Positions 1 through 6,708 of a DNA stretch of 12,619 nt are shown one piece after another. The stretch comes from Candidatus Poribacteria bacterium. Its GTDB lineage: Bacteria > Poribacteria > WGA-4E > PCPOR2b. Each line of letters begins with the position of its first letter. Position 1 is the first letter of the stretch. The DNA is taken from the NCBI GenBank assembly GCA_027296925.1, contig JAPUIP010000777.1:1-12619 (forward strand). The letters are read 5' to 3'. The translations under genes were made by a program, and so were the position numbers. The notes below the pieces were generated by a model. That model did no database searches. It was given only the letters and a program-made list of their open reading frames with translations, and had not been told where the DNA came from.

Positions 1-1
1 C

Positions 2-250
2 AACACCTCTACCCATTTTGCCGACGTTGCCAATGCCGACGACACAAAGATGCAGAAAGCTGAAACGCCCGACAAAGTGGCTGAGGTCGGTCTGGAAGCC
101 TTTCTACGAGGACGAAACTATGTGATTCCCGGCACACCAACGAATCGTTTGCTCGCAAACCTACCCCGCCTTTTCTCGCGTCGCCGGGCGATTCAGATCG
201 CTTCGGGAATCTTCAAACCGGATTCGCCCCCACAGGAAGACTCAAAATAA
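2..250 (+). CDS. SDR family oxidoreductase, C-terminal end (5' end outside window)
   Basis: The frame is open from base 2 and ends at the TAA at 248-250, giving about 82 residues of a protein whose start lies before the window. The tail has the look of the C-terminus of DltE-like classical short-chain dehydrogenases: a TSTHFADVAN stretch where these enzymes have the PG-x-x-x-T-x-F segment after the active site, then an amphipathic helix (TPDKVAEVGLEAFLRGR) and a YVIPGTPTNRLLANLPRLF segment matching the family's 'viPG..nrl...l.rllP' ending. The Rossmann fold and the catalytic Ser-Tyr-Lys are not in the window, so substrate and activity cannot be judged. The last 15 or so residues (KPDSPPQEDSK) look unstructured. 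It converges on a second SDR gene that ends at 609; the two are on opposite strands and are not an operon. Assignment rests on motif recall only. Confidence 0.68.
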   Translation, partial: NTSTHFADVANADDTKMQKAETPDKVAEVGLEAFLRGRNYVIPGTPTNRLLANLPRLFSRRRAIQIASGIFKPDSPPQEDSK

Positions 251-300
251 GCCGTGCCTTGTCCAGGCAATGAACATTATAGGTAATTCTGTTCCTTATT

Positions 301-441
301 TCTCCTCCCCTTGTGGGAGGAGATGTCACGCAGTGACAGAGGAGGGGGAAGGAGAAGCCCCACAGGGATACCTCGAAGCTCGGCACAAGTTTCCTTCCAG
401 TCACTTCCCTCGGCTGAGAGGGGCGGGGTGAGGGGGGGAAG
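301..441. repeat. Palindromic GC-rich intergenic repeat (REP-like)
   Basis: The 358-base gap between the two convergent SDR genes (251-608) holds a clustered set of inverted repeats. TCTCCTCCC (301-309) pairs perfectly with GGGAGGAGA (315-323) over a 5-base loop. It is followed directly by TGTCAC (324-329) / GTGACA (333-338) over 3 bases. A third arm pair, CCCTC (407-411) / GAGGG (418-422), sits in a second GC-rich block that ends in a G-rich run at about 440. The organisation (paired hairpins, strongly biased purine and pyrimidine tracts, non-coding position at a convergent junction) resembles dispersed extragenic palindromic elements. Only one copy is visible here, so its dispersed nature is an inference. 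It could also end transcription from both sides, although there is no T-run. I see nothing identifiable in 251-300 or 442-608. Confidence 0.55.
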
Positions 442-608
442 GAAAAGGCGCATTTCTAAGTCCAAACATTATTATACCATACGGGGTGTCGCTTGTCCGA
501 AACGCTGGCATTAACGCCCGACGGTAGCGACTTTGATGAGAAGACGATAACATTTGGGAGGGTTGCGGCTCGACGGCTCCATGAAACGTGTGCTCAATCA
601 CTGACTCG

Positions 609-1439
609 TCAATCCCGCTGAGGCACGAGGATGTCATCTCGCCAACGCCGACGAAACGACGGACGAACGAGGGCTTCAGGAGATTGGAGCGTCAGTCCGC
701 CATCCGCTGTCAGCACAATCCCCGTCACGAAGGATGCCTCGTCTGACGCCAGGAATAGCGCGACATTGGCAATTTCCTCCGGCTTGCCGTACCGCCCAAT
801 CGGGTAGCAATCTCGGCACGCCTGTTCTTCGACGGGGTCATCTGCCAGAGTCGCCGCTTCTCGCTCCCCAACAATCTGTCCCGGCGCAATCGCATTGGCA
901 CGGATACCTTGCCGTCCGTAGTCGAGAGCGATGCTGCGTGTGAGTGCGTTCAGCCCACCTTTCGCTGCGCCATAAAGCCCAAATCCAGGGTTTGTAATCG
1001 TGGCGTTGACGGTGGAGATATAGACGATCGCTCCGCCTCCGACGCGGGTCATCTCTGGAATGCAATGCTTTGCGCCCAGCCAGGGCCCACCCAGTGTCAC
1101 AGCCAGACCTTCGTTCCACTCCTCTTGTGTAAATTCGATCGCGGGTTTCGTGTAGGAGTGGGCGGCGTTGTGCACCAACGTAGTCACCTTCCCAAATCGG
1201 TCTAACGCCGTTTGAACGAGCGTTTTCCAGGTGTTCTCGTCGGCAACATCTCCCATGACGGAGGCCGCTTCTCCGCCGGCGTCCCGAATCCGAGAGACCG
1301 TTTCTTCGAGCTTTTCGGCGCGTTGGCGTGTATTGACGACAACCTTCGCGCCTTCGCAGGCGAATCGATACGCGGTCGCTGCGCCAATGCCTCCCCAAGC
1401 CGCTCCCGCCACGATTGCGACTTTCCCTTCTAATTGCAT
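609..1439 (-). CDS. Short-chain dehydrogenase/reductase (classical SDR)
   Basis: A complete 276-residue classical SDR, a cytosolic NAD(P)-dependent oxidoreductase of unknown substrate. The dinucleotide-binding motif is AGAAWGGIG (residues 11-19), one residue longer than the usual TGxxxGxG. HNAA (90-93) stands at the NNAG position, Ser142 lies in ISTVNA, and Tyr156 and Lys160 form YGAAK. The tail has RANAIAPG (180-187) and LFLASDEASFVTG, as in most family members. The Asn of the usual 'vNl' helix, fourth member of the catalytic tetrad, is Thr115 here. I place the start at the ATG 1437-1439 because GAGGTG lies 6 bases upstream. An in-frame GTG at 1446-1448 is part of that ribosome binding site and is unlikely to be the start. 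The C-terminal 25 residues (arginine-rich, RPSFRRRWRDD) extend past the usual end. I found no strong promoter upstream. Confidence 0.9.
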   Translation of the reverse strand: MQLEGKVAIVAGAAWGGIGAATAYRFACEGAKVVVNTRQRAEKLEETVSRIRDAGGEAASVMGDVADENTWKTLVQTALDRFGKVTTLVHNAAHSYTKPAIEFTQEEWNEGLAVTLGGPWLGAKHCIPEMTRVGGGAIVYISTVNATITNPGFGLYGAAKGGLNALTRSIALDYGRQGIRANAIAPGQIVGEREAATLADDPVEEQACRDCYPIGRYGKPEEIANVALFLASDEASFVTGIVLTADGGLTLQSPEALVRPSFRRRWRDDILVPQRD

Positions 1440-1575
1440 CTGCTTCACCTCATCTGAATGGGTTCGTTTATTTCATTTGAAATCCGTTCACCCAATTTAT
1501 GATGGGGTAAATGGGCGGACGGAATTTTAACAATCCGCTGTTCGCAATACATCTTACGCATTCCATACAGCGTCA

Positions 1576-2064
1576 GATATAATAACGCACGTTGCGGCGT
1601 TTCAGGCGCAACAGATTGTTCGCAACATCTTCTTCCCCGGCGCCGGCGCGATCGATTATTCGGTCGTGCCCTGGACGACGTTCTGCGATCCGGAGGTTGC
1701 CCGATGCGGCCTGACCGAAGCGGAAGCGCGCCAAGAACACGGGGATGTCGATGTGTTCACGGTTGACCTCCACGATGTCGATCGCGCCGTCGCCGAAGGC
1801 GAGACGAAAGGGTTCATCAAAGTTATTGCGACTCGGTGGACGGGCAAGATCCTTGGTGTCCATCTCGTCAGCGCAAACGCGGGGGAAGTCATCCACGAGT
1901 TTGTTCTGGCGATGAAGGAGGGGATTCCGTTGCGGAAGTTGGGCGGCGTCATTCATGTCTATCCCACGTTTTCGAGCATTGTCTGGCGGGTTGCCGGGAA
2001 GTGGCTTGCTGAAGGGCACTTGATCCAAACAGTACGTGGGATATTCAGCACGAGTAAGGGTTAA
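1576..2064 (+). pseudogene. C-terminal remnant of mercuric-reductase-like FAD disulfide oxidoreductase
   Basis: The frame is open from 1531 to the TAA at 2062-2064, but family-like sequence begins only at about 1576 (DIITHVAAFQAQ). What follows is the last piece of the NAD-binding region and the whole dimerisation domain of group I pyridine nucleotide-disulfide oxidoreductases: THVA (residues 4-7 of the 162 visible), PWTTFCDPEVA (32-42), GFIKVIATR, KILGVHLVSANAGEVI, and HVYPTFS (127-133). In lipoamide dehydrogenase the last motif is HPTxxE; Tyr and Ser replace His and Glu here, as in mercuric-reductase-like relatives. The C-terminal cysteine pair of true MerA is absent. The FAD domain, the CxxxxC redox pair and most of the NAD domain (roughly 300 residues) are missing, and bases 1449-1575 do not encode them in any frame I read. 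No in-frame stop or frameshift lies inside the fragment, so the truncation may be recent or the fragment may still be expressed from the GTG at 1666. No ribosome binding site supports that start. Confidence 0.78.
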
Positions 2065-2119
2065 TTGGTTTCCTTAAATGGATACGCAGAACGGGAGGAA
2101 ATCAACAAATGACACGTAA

Positions 2120-2926
2120 TTAACCACTCCGCTTCAATCGCCCAACACGCTTGGCATATTTTTCGCCCTGATCAAACACCCAAAAGCCGAGCGGGATGGT
2201 AATCAAGCCGATGAACAGCAGCAAAATCAGATTGTGGGTCTGGCTGGCGATCGAGGCGCCGTCAAGCATTGCCGCACGAATCGATCTGAGCGTGTACGTC
2301 GCCGGGGAAATTTTGGATAACACTTGAAGCCATGACGGTAAGACATCAATTTCGTAGTAAACGCCCGAAATCAGTAGGACAATGGATTGGAGGATACCGG
2401 TGGCGGCCTGTCCTTTCTCGGGGGAAAGCAAGGGGAAGATTGCCGCTATCAAACCGATGCCGATAAAGGATAGGCTCGAAACGGCGACGACGACCATCAT
2501 CGTGAGCCAGTTCGCGCCACTGAGATCGACATGCTTGCCGAAAAAGATCGGCATGACCGCCAGGACAATCCCCGTCCTCAGCAAGCCGTAAAGGATTGCG
2601 AAGAAACACGAACCCACCAGATGCGTCATCCGGTGGATGGGCGCCATAAATGTATACTCGATTGTTCCCTCCCATCGCTCCCACGTGATCGCATCGCTGA
2701 CCTCACGCATCATGACGGAAAGGAATCCCCAGATTAAGGCGCCGATCACGAGGTAAAGGACATCCCTGCTTGAGCCACGTCCAACCATAATGAGCCCGAT
2801 TGTCAGGGCGTTGACAATCGAGTAGGTGAAGAAGAGGATCTCCCAGTTCAGGTAACGCTTGAGGAGATTGAAATTCCGCTCGATAAACGCATAAGAGACC
2901 GAGATTTCGTGTGTGAGTTTCGTCAT
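2120..2926 (-). CDS. ABC-2 type transporter permease
   Basis: A 268-residue inner-membrane permease of the ABC-2 (NodJ/DrrB-like) exporter class, working with the ATPase encoded directly upstream. About six hydrophobic segments can be drawn, near residues 28-48, 56-74, 103-129, 141-163, 176-193 and 231-251. The cytoplasmic coupling region ERWEGTIEYTFMAPI (83-97) matches the family's 'EW..GTle.l..sP' element, and ISPATYTLRSIRAAML (206-221) matches the conserved segment before the last membrane helix. The basic C-terminus (KRVGRLKRS) suggests an inside location. I chose the ATG at 2924-2926, which is preceded by GAGGAGGGG and begins one base after the ATPase stop codon. The GTG 15 bases further upstream lies within that ribosome binding site. 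The binding site is itself encoded by the last codons of the ATPase, which points to translational coupling. The exported substrate cannot be told. Confidence 0.9.
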   Translation of the reverse strand: MTKLTHEISVSYAFIERNFNLLKRYLNWEILFFTYSIVNALTIGLIMVGRGSSRDVLYLVIGALIWGFLSVMMREVSDAITWERWEGTIEYTFMAPIHRMTHLVGSCFFAILYGLLRTGIVLAVMPIFFGKHVDLSGANWLTMMVVVAVSSLSFIGIGLIAAIFPLLSPEKGQAATGILQSIVLLISGVYYEIDVLPSWLQVLSKISPATYTLRSIRAAMLDGASIASQTHNLILLLFIGLITIPLGFWVFDQGEKYAKRVGRLKRSG

Positions 2927-2927
2927 C

Positions 2928-3773
2928 TTACCCCTCCTCACGCAGATCGTTGCCGGTCAATTCGATAAAGACATCTTCCAATGTCGCCTCGCCCCCCGCC
3001 TTCGTGACGAGAGATTTGAGCTCCTTTGCCGTTCCTTCAGCGATGAACTTTCCATCATCAATAATTGCAATTCGATCACACATCTTTTCGGCTTCTTCCA
3101 TGTCGTGCGTCGTCAGTAAAATGATTGCGTCGTGCTCATGCCGAATCTCGTCAACGCACTGTTGTACATCCCGTTTTGATTTCGGATCCAGCCCAGTGGT
3201 TGGTTCATCCAGAAGCAGCAGAATCGGAGACGTCAGCAAGGCACGGGCGATTGCCACTTTCTGCTGCATACCACGCGAGAGATTCTCCATCTGTTCATCT
3301 ATCCGCTTCGTATCAAAACCGATCCGGCGCAAAATCTGCCCCGCTTTTCGGCGCGCCTGCCGAACCGGTACCCCATAGAGTCTTGCCGCATAGATCAGAT
3401 TTTCCTCAGATGATAGCTTCTTAAAGAAGGATGCCTCAACGGACACGCGATTGATCATCTGCCGCACCTTGAAGCTATCTTGGACAACGTCATTTCCGCA
3501 GACAGTGATATGACCGCTGTCCGGCAAAAGCAGTGTGGAAATCAGACGGATGAGCGTTGATTTTCCTGACCCGTTCGGCCCCAAGATACCGTAAATCTGT
3601 CCCATGCCGACCTCAAAAGAAATCGTGTCAACCGCCTTGATCACCTCTTTGTCACGGCGGAAGAGATGGTGTACCTTCTGCATGAAACTCGGTTTCTCAT
3701 CCGCCGAAAGTGGCTTTTTGCGATAGAAATGCTTAATAACCTGATGAACAACCAAACGATCTGAAGACCTCAT
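2928..3773 (-). CDS. ABC transporter ATP-binding protein (ABC-2 exporter)
   Basis: A 281-residue nucleotide-binding subunit for the adjacent permease. Walker A is GPNGSGKST (65-73), the signature is LSRGMQQK (165-172), Walker B is LLLLDE (185-190) followed by the D-loop GLDP (194-197), and the H-loop His is 223. The C-terminal TLEDVFIELTG is typical of NodI/DrrA-type export ATPases. Two features stand out. Residues about 19-43 form a charged insertion (KKPLSADEKPSF and onward) before the first core strand. The Q-loop segment reads RVSVEASFFKKLS, with Val112 or Glu113 where the conserved Gln normally sits. The ATG at 3771-3773 is a good match to family starts, but the nearest purine-rich stretch (GGGAGAA) is about 12 bases away, so initiation may be weak. 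It is the first gene of a two-gene operon and is divergent from the HU gene. I found no strong promoter on this strand in 3774-3938. Confidence 0.92.
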   Translation of the reverse strand: MRSSDRLVVHQVIKHFYRKKPLSADEKPSFMQKVHHLFRRDKEVIKAVDTISFEVGMGQIYGILGPNGSGKSTLIRLISTLLLPDSGHITVCGNDVVQDSFKVRQMINRVSVEASFFKKLSSEENLIYAARLYGVPVRQARRKAGQILRRIGFDTKRIDEQMENLSRGMQQKVAIARALLTSPILLLLDEPTTGLDPKSKRDVQQCVDEIRHEHDAIILLTTHDMEEAEKMCDRIAIIDDGKFIAEGTAKELKSLVTKAGGEATLEDVFIELTGNDLREEG

Positions 3774-3851
3774 AGAAAATTATCGTTCTCCCTTTCCTTA
3801 TCAAAATGACGAAAAAAACTGCGAAACCCGCGTCATCACTGCATTTTTAAC

Positions 3852-3880
3852 TTGACATGCTAATGTATGTATAGTATAAT
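3852..3880 (+). promoter_or_regulatory. Perfect sigma-70 promoter for the HU gene
   Basis: TTGACA at 3852-3857 and TATAAT at 3875-3880 are both exact consensus hexamers, separated by the optimal 17 bases. Transcription would begin near 3887 and leave a leader of about 50 bases before the HU start codon. This is the strongest promoter match I found in the window and fits an abundant nucleoid protein. Confidence 0.85.
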
Positions 3881-3938
3881 TGCCGCAAATCCAGTCATAA
3901 TGCGACTTTTAGGTGTTTTTAACGATTAGGAGGATAAC

Positions 3939-4220
3939 ATGGCTAGGCTAACAAAGCAAGATGTCGTCGGTAAAGTCGCGGAATCTACCGGGCTGAGCAA
4001 AAAAGATGCAGGTTCAGCCCTTGATGCTGTCATTTCGGCTGTCCAAGATGCATTAGCCGCAGGAGACTCTGTCGGGCTAATCGGTTTTGGTACTTTTGAA
4101 GTCAAGACAAGAGCTGCTCGTGAAGGTCGCAATCCCCAAACGGGTGATCCAATCAGCATTCCAGAAAAGAAGGTTCCTACCTTCAAACCTGGAAAAGGGT
4201 TGAGAGAAGCTGTTGCTTAA
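3939..4220 (+). CDS. HU family DNA-binding protein
   Basis: A 93-residue, full-length member of the HU/IHF family, the small dimeric protein that bends and compacts DNA in the nucleoid. The N-terminal helices (residues 3-41, TKQDVVGKVAESTGLSKKDA and onward) are followed by the family signature from GFGTF (49-53) to RNPQTG (64-69). Pro66 is the residue that intercalates between base pairs at the tip of the beta-arm. The C-terminus (VPTFKPGKGLREAV) is the standard one. Single-gene HU-type sequence features fit better than the IHF subunits, which differ in the arm. The start ATG has AGGAGG at 3928-3933 with a 5-base gap, behind a consensus promoter. It is divergent from the ABC operon and probably monocistronic; no convincing terminator is seen after the stop. 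Confidence 0.95.
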   Translation: MARLTKQDVVGKVAESTGLSKKDAGSALDAVISAVQDALAAGDSVGLIGFGTFEVKTRAAREGRNPQTGDPISIPEKKVPTFKPGKGLREAVA

Positions 4221-4620
4221 TGCTTTGTCGTAGCGATCCCCATGGCTATCTTAGAGCATGTTCAGAAAATACGCTGGACGTGCTTCTGGATTGCCATGGC
4301 GGTCGTCCCCGTTCCCGCCATTCCACCATTATACTTCTATTCAATCTCCCATTGCAAGACAAACCTCTCGAAAATTTTTACGCCCCCTCCCACTAAACCC
4401 AGGGCTCTTCATCGCTAATCAACGCAAAAAATATCGCTGCGAATTGACTTCGCCGGTGATCTGCCGGATGTTGCTGAAATTGGCAGGTAAAATAGATTGA
4501 CGCCGTGTTGTCAAATACGCTACACTTAGTAGATGAGACCCAAACCCAGTATGCCATCAAGGTTGTGGAGCCACCACCGGCGTTGGGACGCAGTCCGTCA
4601 TTGGAATTTACTTTGAAAAA
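4221..4620. other. Intergenic region between HU and moxR
   Basis: These 400 bases have no gene I can support. Short open frames on both strands have no family resemblance, no ribosome binding site and low-complexity, Pro/Ser/Arg-rich translations. CCATGG occurs at 4240-4245 and again at 4294-4299 but does not form a useful stem. A possible moxR promoter is listed separately. An undetected small RNA is possible but nothing specific supports one. Confidence 0.5.
4497..4526 (+). promoter_or_regulatory. Candidate promoter for moxR-hisB
   Basis: TTGACG (4497-4502) and TACACT (4521-4526) are separated by 18 bases, giving a predicted start near 4533 and a leader of about 90-100 bases. Each hexamer departs from consensus, so this is only a reasonable candidate. 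Confidence 0.35.
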
Positions 4621-5658
4621 ATGGAGAACAGACACGTGACGAATCACAATCCTGTCGATGTGCCAGATGCCGATCTAGAAGCCGCAGAATTTTTGAAAGA
4701 CGCGAGGGAATCGATTTTAACCGAACTGAAGAAGCGGATCGTTGGTCAGCAAGAAGTGATCGATGAATTATTGATGGCGCTCTTTTCACAAGGGCACTGC
4801 TTACTCGTTGGGGTGCCCGGCCTTGCGAAGACGCTTCTGATCAGCAGTCTGGCTCAGATTTTAGATCTTGAGTTTAATCGCGTCCAATTCACGCCCGATC
4901 TCATGCCTTCGGACATCATCGGTACTGACATCATTCAAGAAGATATGGAAAAAGGCAGTCGATTTTTCCGCTTTATCAAAGGTCCGGTTTTCGCCAATAT
5001 TGTGCTCGCAGATGAAATTAATCGTACGCCTCCCAAAACCCAGGCCGCACTATTGCAGGCGATGCAAGAGTACAAAGTCACCGCGGGCGGCACAACCTAT
5101 GAATTGGATCTCCCCTTTTTCGTTTTAGCCACGCAGAATCCGATCGAGCAGGAAGGAACGTATCCGCTCCCTGAAGCACAACTGGACCGTTTCATGTTCA
5201 ATATCTACCTCGATTATCCCAATCCGTCTGATGAGAAGCAGATTGTTATGACCACCACATCCGCCTATGAGCCGCATTTGGGCCACGTGCTGACTGGCAA
5301 GGATATTCTGCGTTTACAGAAGATTGTTCGGAAGGTTCCCATCGCAGAATCCATCGTTGATTACGCTGTGACGTTAAGCCAGCGCTCTCGTCCCAACACG
5401 CCAGACGCTCCCGATTTTATCAAGGATTGGGTGAATTGGGGGGCGGGGCCCAGAGCCTCGCAGTATCTCGTTTTAGGGGCAAAAGCGCGGGCGATCATGC
5501 ACGGTCGCTATCACGTTTCTTACGACGATATCAAAGCCGTTGCGAAACCGGTCCTCCGCCACCGTATCCTGACGAACTTCAACGCGGAAGCCGACGGGAT
5601 ATCGAGCCTCGATATTATTAATCGGTTGCTGGACATTGTCGAGCCCTCAGGTTCTTAG
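4621..5658 (+). CDS. MoxR family AAA+ ATPase
   Basis: A 345-residue MoxR-type AAA+ protein (AAA_3 plus the C-terminal lid domain), a chaperone-like ATPase thought to help activate or assemble partner complexes, usually with von Willebrand factor A-domain proteins. Visible motifs are VGQQEVIDELLMAL (41-54), Walker A GVPGLAKT (64-71), FTPDLMPSDIIGTD (90-103), Walker B IVLADEINR (127-135), sensor 1 ATQNP (170-174), LPEAQLDRF (183-191) and sensor 2 GPRAS (276-280). All catalytic residues are present. The ATG at 4621 has no ribosome binding site. An in-frame GTG at 4636-4638 has GGAGA nine bases or so upstream, so the protein may begin there and be 340 residues long. The partner genes usually found next to moxR (DUF58 and VWA proteins) are absent; hisB follows 38 bases after the stop, on the same strand. 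Confidence 0.93.
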   Translation: MENRHVTNHNPVDVPDADLEAAEFLKDARESILTELKKRIVGQQEVIDELLMALFSQGHCLLVGVPGLAKTLLISSLAQILDLEFNRVQFTPDLMPSDIIGTDIIQEDMEKGSRFFRFIKGPVFANIVLADEINRTPPKTQAALLQAMQEYKVTAGGTTYELDLPFFVLATQNPIEQEGTYPLPEAQLDRFMFNIYLDYPNPSDEKQIVMTTTSAYEPHLGHVLTGKDILRLQKIVRKVPIAESIVDYAVTLSQRSRPNTPDAPDFIKDWVNWGAGPRASQYLVLGAKARAIMHGRYHVSYDDIKAVAKPVLRHRILTNFNAEADGISSLDIINRLLDIVEPSGS

Positions 5659-5696
5659 CGCGCTTTTCAACCTTTTGGAGATGAGGAGTTGCGATT

Positions 5697-6284
5697 GTGA
5701 AACGCGAGGCTGAAGTCGTCCGTGAGACGCGGGAGACGCAAATTACGCTCAAACTCAATATCGATGGTTCTGGGGAATCCAAGATTAGCACCGGTGTCGG
5801 GTTTCTGGATCACATGCTTGAACTCTTTGCCCGGCACGGCTTTTTTAATCTCGATGTAAGTGCCACCGGCGACCTTCATATCGATGATCATCATACCGTT
5901 GAAGATGTTGGCATCTGTTTAGGAGAAGCTTTCAGAACGGCGGCTGGAGATAAAGCCGGAATGCGCCGTTTCGGTAGCTTCGCGGTGCCGATGTATGAAG
6001 CCCTTGCGCAGGTGGATCTGGATCTCTGTGGCCGTCCGTATCTGCATTACCAAACGCCCCTGAACGCCGGTAAGGTAGGAACTTTTGATGTAGAACTCGC
6101 TGAAGAGTTCTTTCACGGTTTCGTCAACCATAGCGGGACGACACTGCACATTAACGTCCCTTACGGCACAAACTGCCATCATATTATCGAAGCAATCTTC
6201 AAAGCGGTTGCAAAGGCGCTCGATATTTCAACAAGTCTCGACGATCGCGTCAGTGGGGTGCTTTCAACGAAAGGAACGCTGTAG
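5697..6284 (+). CDS. hisB: Imidazoleglycerol-phosphate dehydratase
   Basis: A 195-residue, full-length monofunctional IGPD. It dehydrates imidazole glycerol phosphate to imidazole acetol phosphate in histidine biosynthesis, in the cytosol, as a manganese-containing 24-mer. The two metal-binding repeats are clear: FLDHML (36-41) with ARHG (45-48) and HIDDHHTVED (61-70) in the first half, and VNHSGTTLHI (143-152) with NCHHIIEAIFKA (159-170) in the second. It ends with the usual STKGTL. There is no HisN-type phosphatase domain. The start is a GTG at 5697-5699 preceded by GAGGAG (5683-5688) with an 8-base gap; no in-frame ATG lies nearby. It stands 38 bases after moxR and is probably co-transcribed with it. 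No other histidine gene is in the window, so it is not in a compact his operon here. Confidence 0.96.
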   Translation: MKREAEVVRETRETQITLKLNIDGSGESKISTGVGFLDHMLELFARHGFFNLDVSATGDLHIDDHHTVEDVGICLGEAFRTAAGDKAGMRRFGSFAVPMYEALAQVDLDLCGRPYLHYQTPLNAGKVGTFDVELAEEFFHGFVNHSGTTLHINVPYGTNCHHIIEAIFKAVAKALDISTSLDDRVSGVLSTKGTL

Positions 6285-6299
6285 AGCCGGCGTTTTCGT
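6267..6299 (+). terminator. Hairpin at the 3' end of hisB, possible terminator
   Basis: ACGAAA (6267-6272) and ACGC (6276-6279), separated by a 3-base bulge, pair with GCGT (6290-6293) and TTTCGT (6294-6299). This makes a bulged 10-pair stem that encloses the hisB stop codon. No T-run follows, so intrinsic termination is uncertain; protection of the mRNA end is an alternative. Confidence 0.3.
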
Positions 6300-6342
6300 G
6301 GGAGGACAGCAAGCAGAGGCATGTCACAGACTGCGCTGATAG

Positions 6343-6696
6343 CTGGAGGTGGATTATGGTATTGACAGTTCCGAAATCAACAGATCTATCATCAGCCTCC
6401 GCAGCATCATCTCCGATCGCTCCCGAATCCACCAGTCAATTCTGATGGGGGCAGACTACTACGAGACAGAGGCACAGAAGCAGCAGAATCGAGCAAATGA
6501 CATTCCAGATGTCGGCGTTGGAAGAAATTGCCTGATTCAAGGGGCAATTATTGATAAGAACGCCCGGATCGGAGACAACTGTACGATTGCCAATAAGAGT
6601 CGGACGGAACACTATGATAGCGAGAATTACTATATCCGAGATGGGATTGTCGTTATCCCTAAAAATGCGGTGATTATGCCGGAAACGGTAATCTGA
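6343..6696 (+). pseudogene. C-terminal beta-helix remnant of glucose-1-phosphate adenylyltransferase (glgC)
   Basis: The frame opens after a TAG at 6340-6342 and runs to the TGA at 6694-6696, encoding 117 residues. They match the left-handed beta-helix end of GlgC, which normally makes ADP-glucose for glycogen synthesis: IDSSEINRSIISLRS (7-21), MGADYYE (35-41), VGVGRNCLIQGAIIDKNAR (57-75), and the hallmark YYIRDGIVVIPKNAVI (96-111) with final TVI. The whole N-terminal nucleotidyltransferase domain (about 300 residues, with the GxGTRLxPLT loop and substrate-binding lysines) is missing. Only 58 bases separate this fragment from hisB, too few to hold it in another frame. No internal stop or frameshift is present. 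A GTG at 6349-6351 could start translation, but a beta-helix alone cannot catalyse the reaction. It is best read as a 5'-deleted gene remnant; expression as a stand-alone domain cannot be excluded. Confidence 0.8.
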
Positions 6697-6708
6697 CCGG
6701 TATCTCTT

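Noticed and set aside
311..637. Short open frames on both strands (311-514 plus, 401-637 minus)
   Set aside because: They lie in or beside the palindromic repeat, have low-complexity Pro/Arg/Gly-rich translations, no ribosome binding site and no family resemblance.
1573..2028. 151-residue open frame on the minus strand
   Set aside because: It is the antisense shadow of the flavoprotein fragment, whose plus-strand translation has clear family motifs.
3806..3836. ATGACG / CGTCAT inverted repeat between the divergent ABC and HU genes
   Set aside because: Only six pairs around a 19-base loop, no T-run and no position relative to a promoter that would make it a clear operator.
4258..4647. Open frames of 80 (plus) and 84 (minus) residues between HU and moxR
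   Set aside because: No binding site, no recognisable motif, atypical composition; treated as intergenic.
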